A DNA stretch of 64,000 nucleotides from Rhodospirillales bacterium. Its GTDB lineage: Bacteria > Pseudomonadota > Alphaproteobacteria > Rhodospirillales > UBA2165. Both the position numbers and the translations under genes were made by a program. This document shows, piece after piece, positions 63,491-64,000 of the stretch; the first letter of the stretch is position 1, and each line of letters starts with the position of its first letter. The DNA lies in the NCBI GenBank assembly GCA_022822205.1, contig JAJECC010000172.1:1-64000 (forward strand). The letters run 5' to 3'. Below the pieces are notes generated by a model, which had not been told where the DNA came from, made no database searches, and saw nothing but the letters and a program-made list of their open reading frames with translations.

Positions 63491-63669
63491 TAAACCATGG
63501 TCCCGGCGCCCGAAACCGCCGCCCCGGCGTGGGGAGGCGGGATAATGTGTCGGGGCCCCTTTTCTGTCAAGAGCGCCGCGGTTCCCGGCCCGGCGGGCGT
63601 GTGACTTGCCTGCAACGGGCCATATGTATAGGTTTTCCGGCGTTCATTCGCGGACCCAGGGACCCCGTT

Positions 63670-63957
63670 ATGGCATCTATCCTGTGGCTCATCGACACGG
63701 TACTGAGTCTCTATCTGTACGCGGTGATTATCGCGGTCATTTTGAGCTGGCTGATCGCCTTTCGGGTGATCAACACCTCGAACCAGTTCGTCTACATGAT
63801 CGTCGATTTCTTCTACCGCATCACCGAGCCCGTCTTTGCCTGGGTCCGGCGGTGGATGCCGACTTTCGGCCAAATCGACCTGTCGCCGATCGTCGTTCTC
63901 CTGGCGATCGGGTTCGCGCGCTCCCTGCTCCGGGAATACGGCGTCCGCCTGCTCTGA
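63670..63957 (+). CDS. YggT-family small membrane protein
   Basis: 95 residues from MASILWLIDTVLSLYLYAVIIAVILSWLIAF. Two hydrophobic segments flank FRVINTSNQFVYMIVDFFYRITEPVFAWVRRWMP, then IDLSPIVVLLAIGFARSLL; this is the YggT/YlmG family, implicated in membrane organisation, division or osmotic functions. The start was chosen because the longer frame begins in the tRNA-flanking region and has no similarity. Another gene begins 26 bp downstream. Confidence 0.9.
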   Translation: MASILWLIDTVLSLYLYAVIIAVILSWLIAFRVINTSNQFVYMIVDFFYRITEPVFAWVRRWMPTFGQIDLSPIVVLLAIGFARSLLREYGVRLL

Positions 63958-63982
63958 CACCCAAATTCAACGGATTCACTCA

Positions 63983-64000
63983 ATGGCTGATGCGAAACTG
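63983..64000 (+). CDS. Start of an unidentified gene (first 6 codons)
   Basis: ATG at 63983 opens MADAKL before the window ends. It lies 26 bp after the yggT-type stop; in related genomes DUF167 or folD often follows, but six codons cannot decide this. Confidence 0.4.

Overview
The window is a GC-rich chromosomal segment from a free-living alphaproteobacterium. Gene order suggests a Rhodospirillales-like, probably aquatic or soil organism. The evidence is the run ffh-rpsP-rimM-trmD-rplS-leuC-leuD-leuB-asd facing dapF-mtaB-ftsY, the System I cytochrome c maturation cluster, the many solute-binding-protein transporters (TRAP, TTT and ABC) and the CaiB/acyl-CoA style catabolic genes. No plasmid or prophage backbone and no intact insertion sequence was recognised.

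Layout. 0-8.7 kb (minus strand): translation/secretion and leucine/aspartate-family biosynthesis (ffh, rpsP, rimM, trmD, rplS, leuCDB, asd), then the start of a flavin monooxygenase. 8.7-12.6 kb (plus): an XRE regulator, dapF, mtaB and ftsY. 12.6-22.8 kb: mixed housekeeping and accessory genes (Nudix, pgk, DUF1223, aconitase, MFS and BenE-type transporters, amidohydrolase, DinB). 22.9-27.4 kb: a structured leader with an intrinsic terminator, then an FbpABC-type ABC transporter and a small SpoT/Mesh1-like HD hydrolase. 27.4-29.8 kb: SDR, cupredoxin-like protein and a reductive-dehalogenase/QueG-like bis-[4Fe-4S] protein. 29.9-36.8 kb: a complete ccmABCDEFGHI cluster. 36.8-40.6 kb: a small unannotated ORF, a HisC-type aminotransferase, an HpaB-type flavin hydroxylase and a divergent MarR regulator. 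40.6-46.7 kb: an oxaloacetate-decarboxylase-like enzyme with a TRAP dicarboxylate transporter, a lipoprotein and an AbrB-type membrane protein, the last two separated by a palindromic repeat that supplies both stop codons. 46.8-52.4 kb: an acyl-CoA ligase facing the four-gene Anbu bacterial-proteasome operon (ATP-grasp, alpha-E, transglutaminase, Anbu).

52.6-61.9 kb looks like one regulated catabolic module: tripartite carboxylate transporter TctCBA, a PgtC-like periplasmic protein, a divergent TctD/TctE two-component system, a short citrate-synthase/citryl-CoA-lyase-like enzyme overlapping a class III CoA-transferase, and a divergent IclR regulator. The likely logic is sensing and import of a carboxylate, CoA activation, then lyase cleavage. 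A perfect 9-bp direct repeat upstream of tctC and a perfect 15-bp palindrome upstream of the IclR gene are candidate binding sites. 61.9-63.5 kb is compositionally different: AT-rich DNA with repeated GGTTATA motifs, an Orc1/Cdc6-like AAA ATPase with A-ending codons, then tRNA-Ala(CGC) whose 3' end faces this segment. The window ends with a YggT-family gene and the first codons of another gene.

All functional names come from reading the protein sequences by eye; no database search was possible. Promoters, operators and terminators are predictions from motif and symmetry only.
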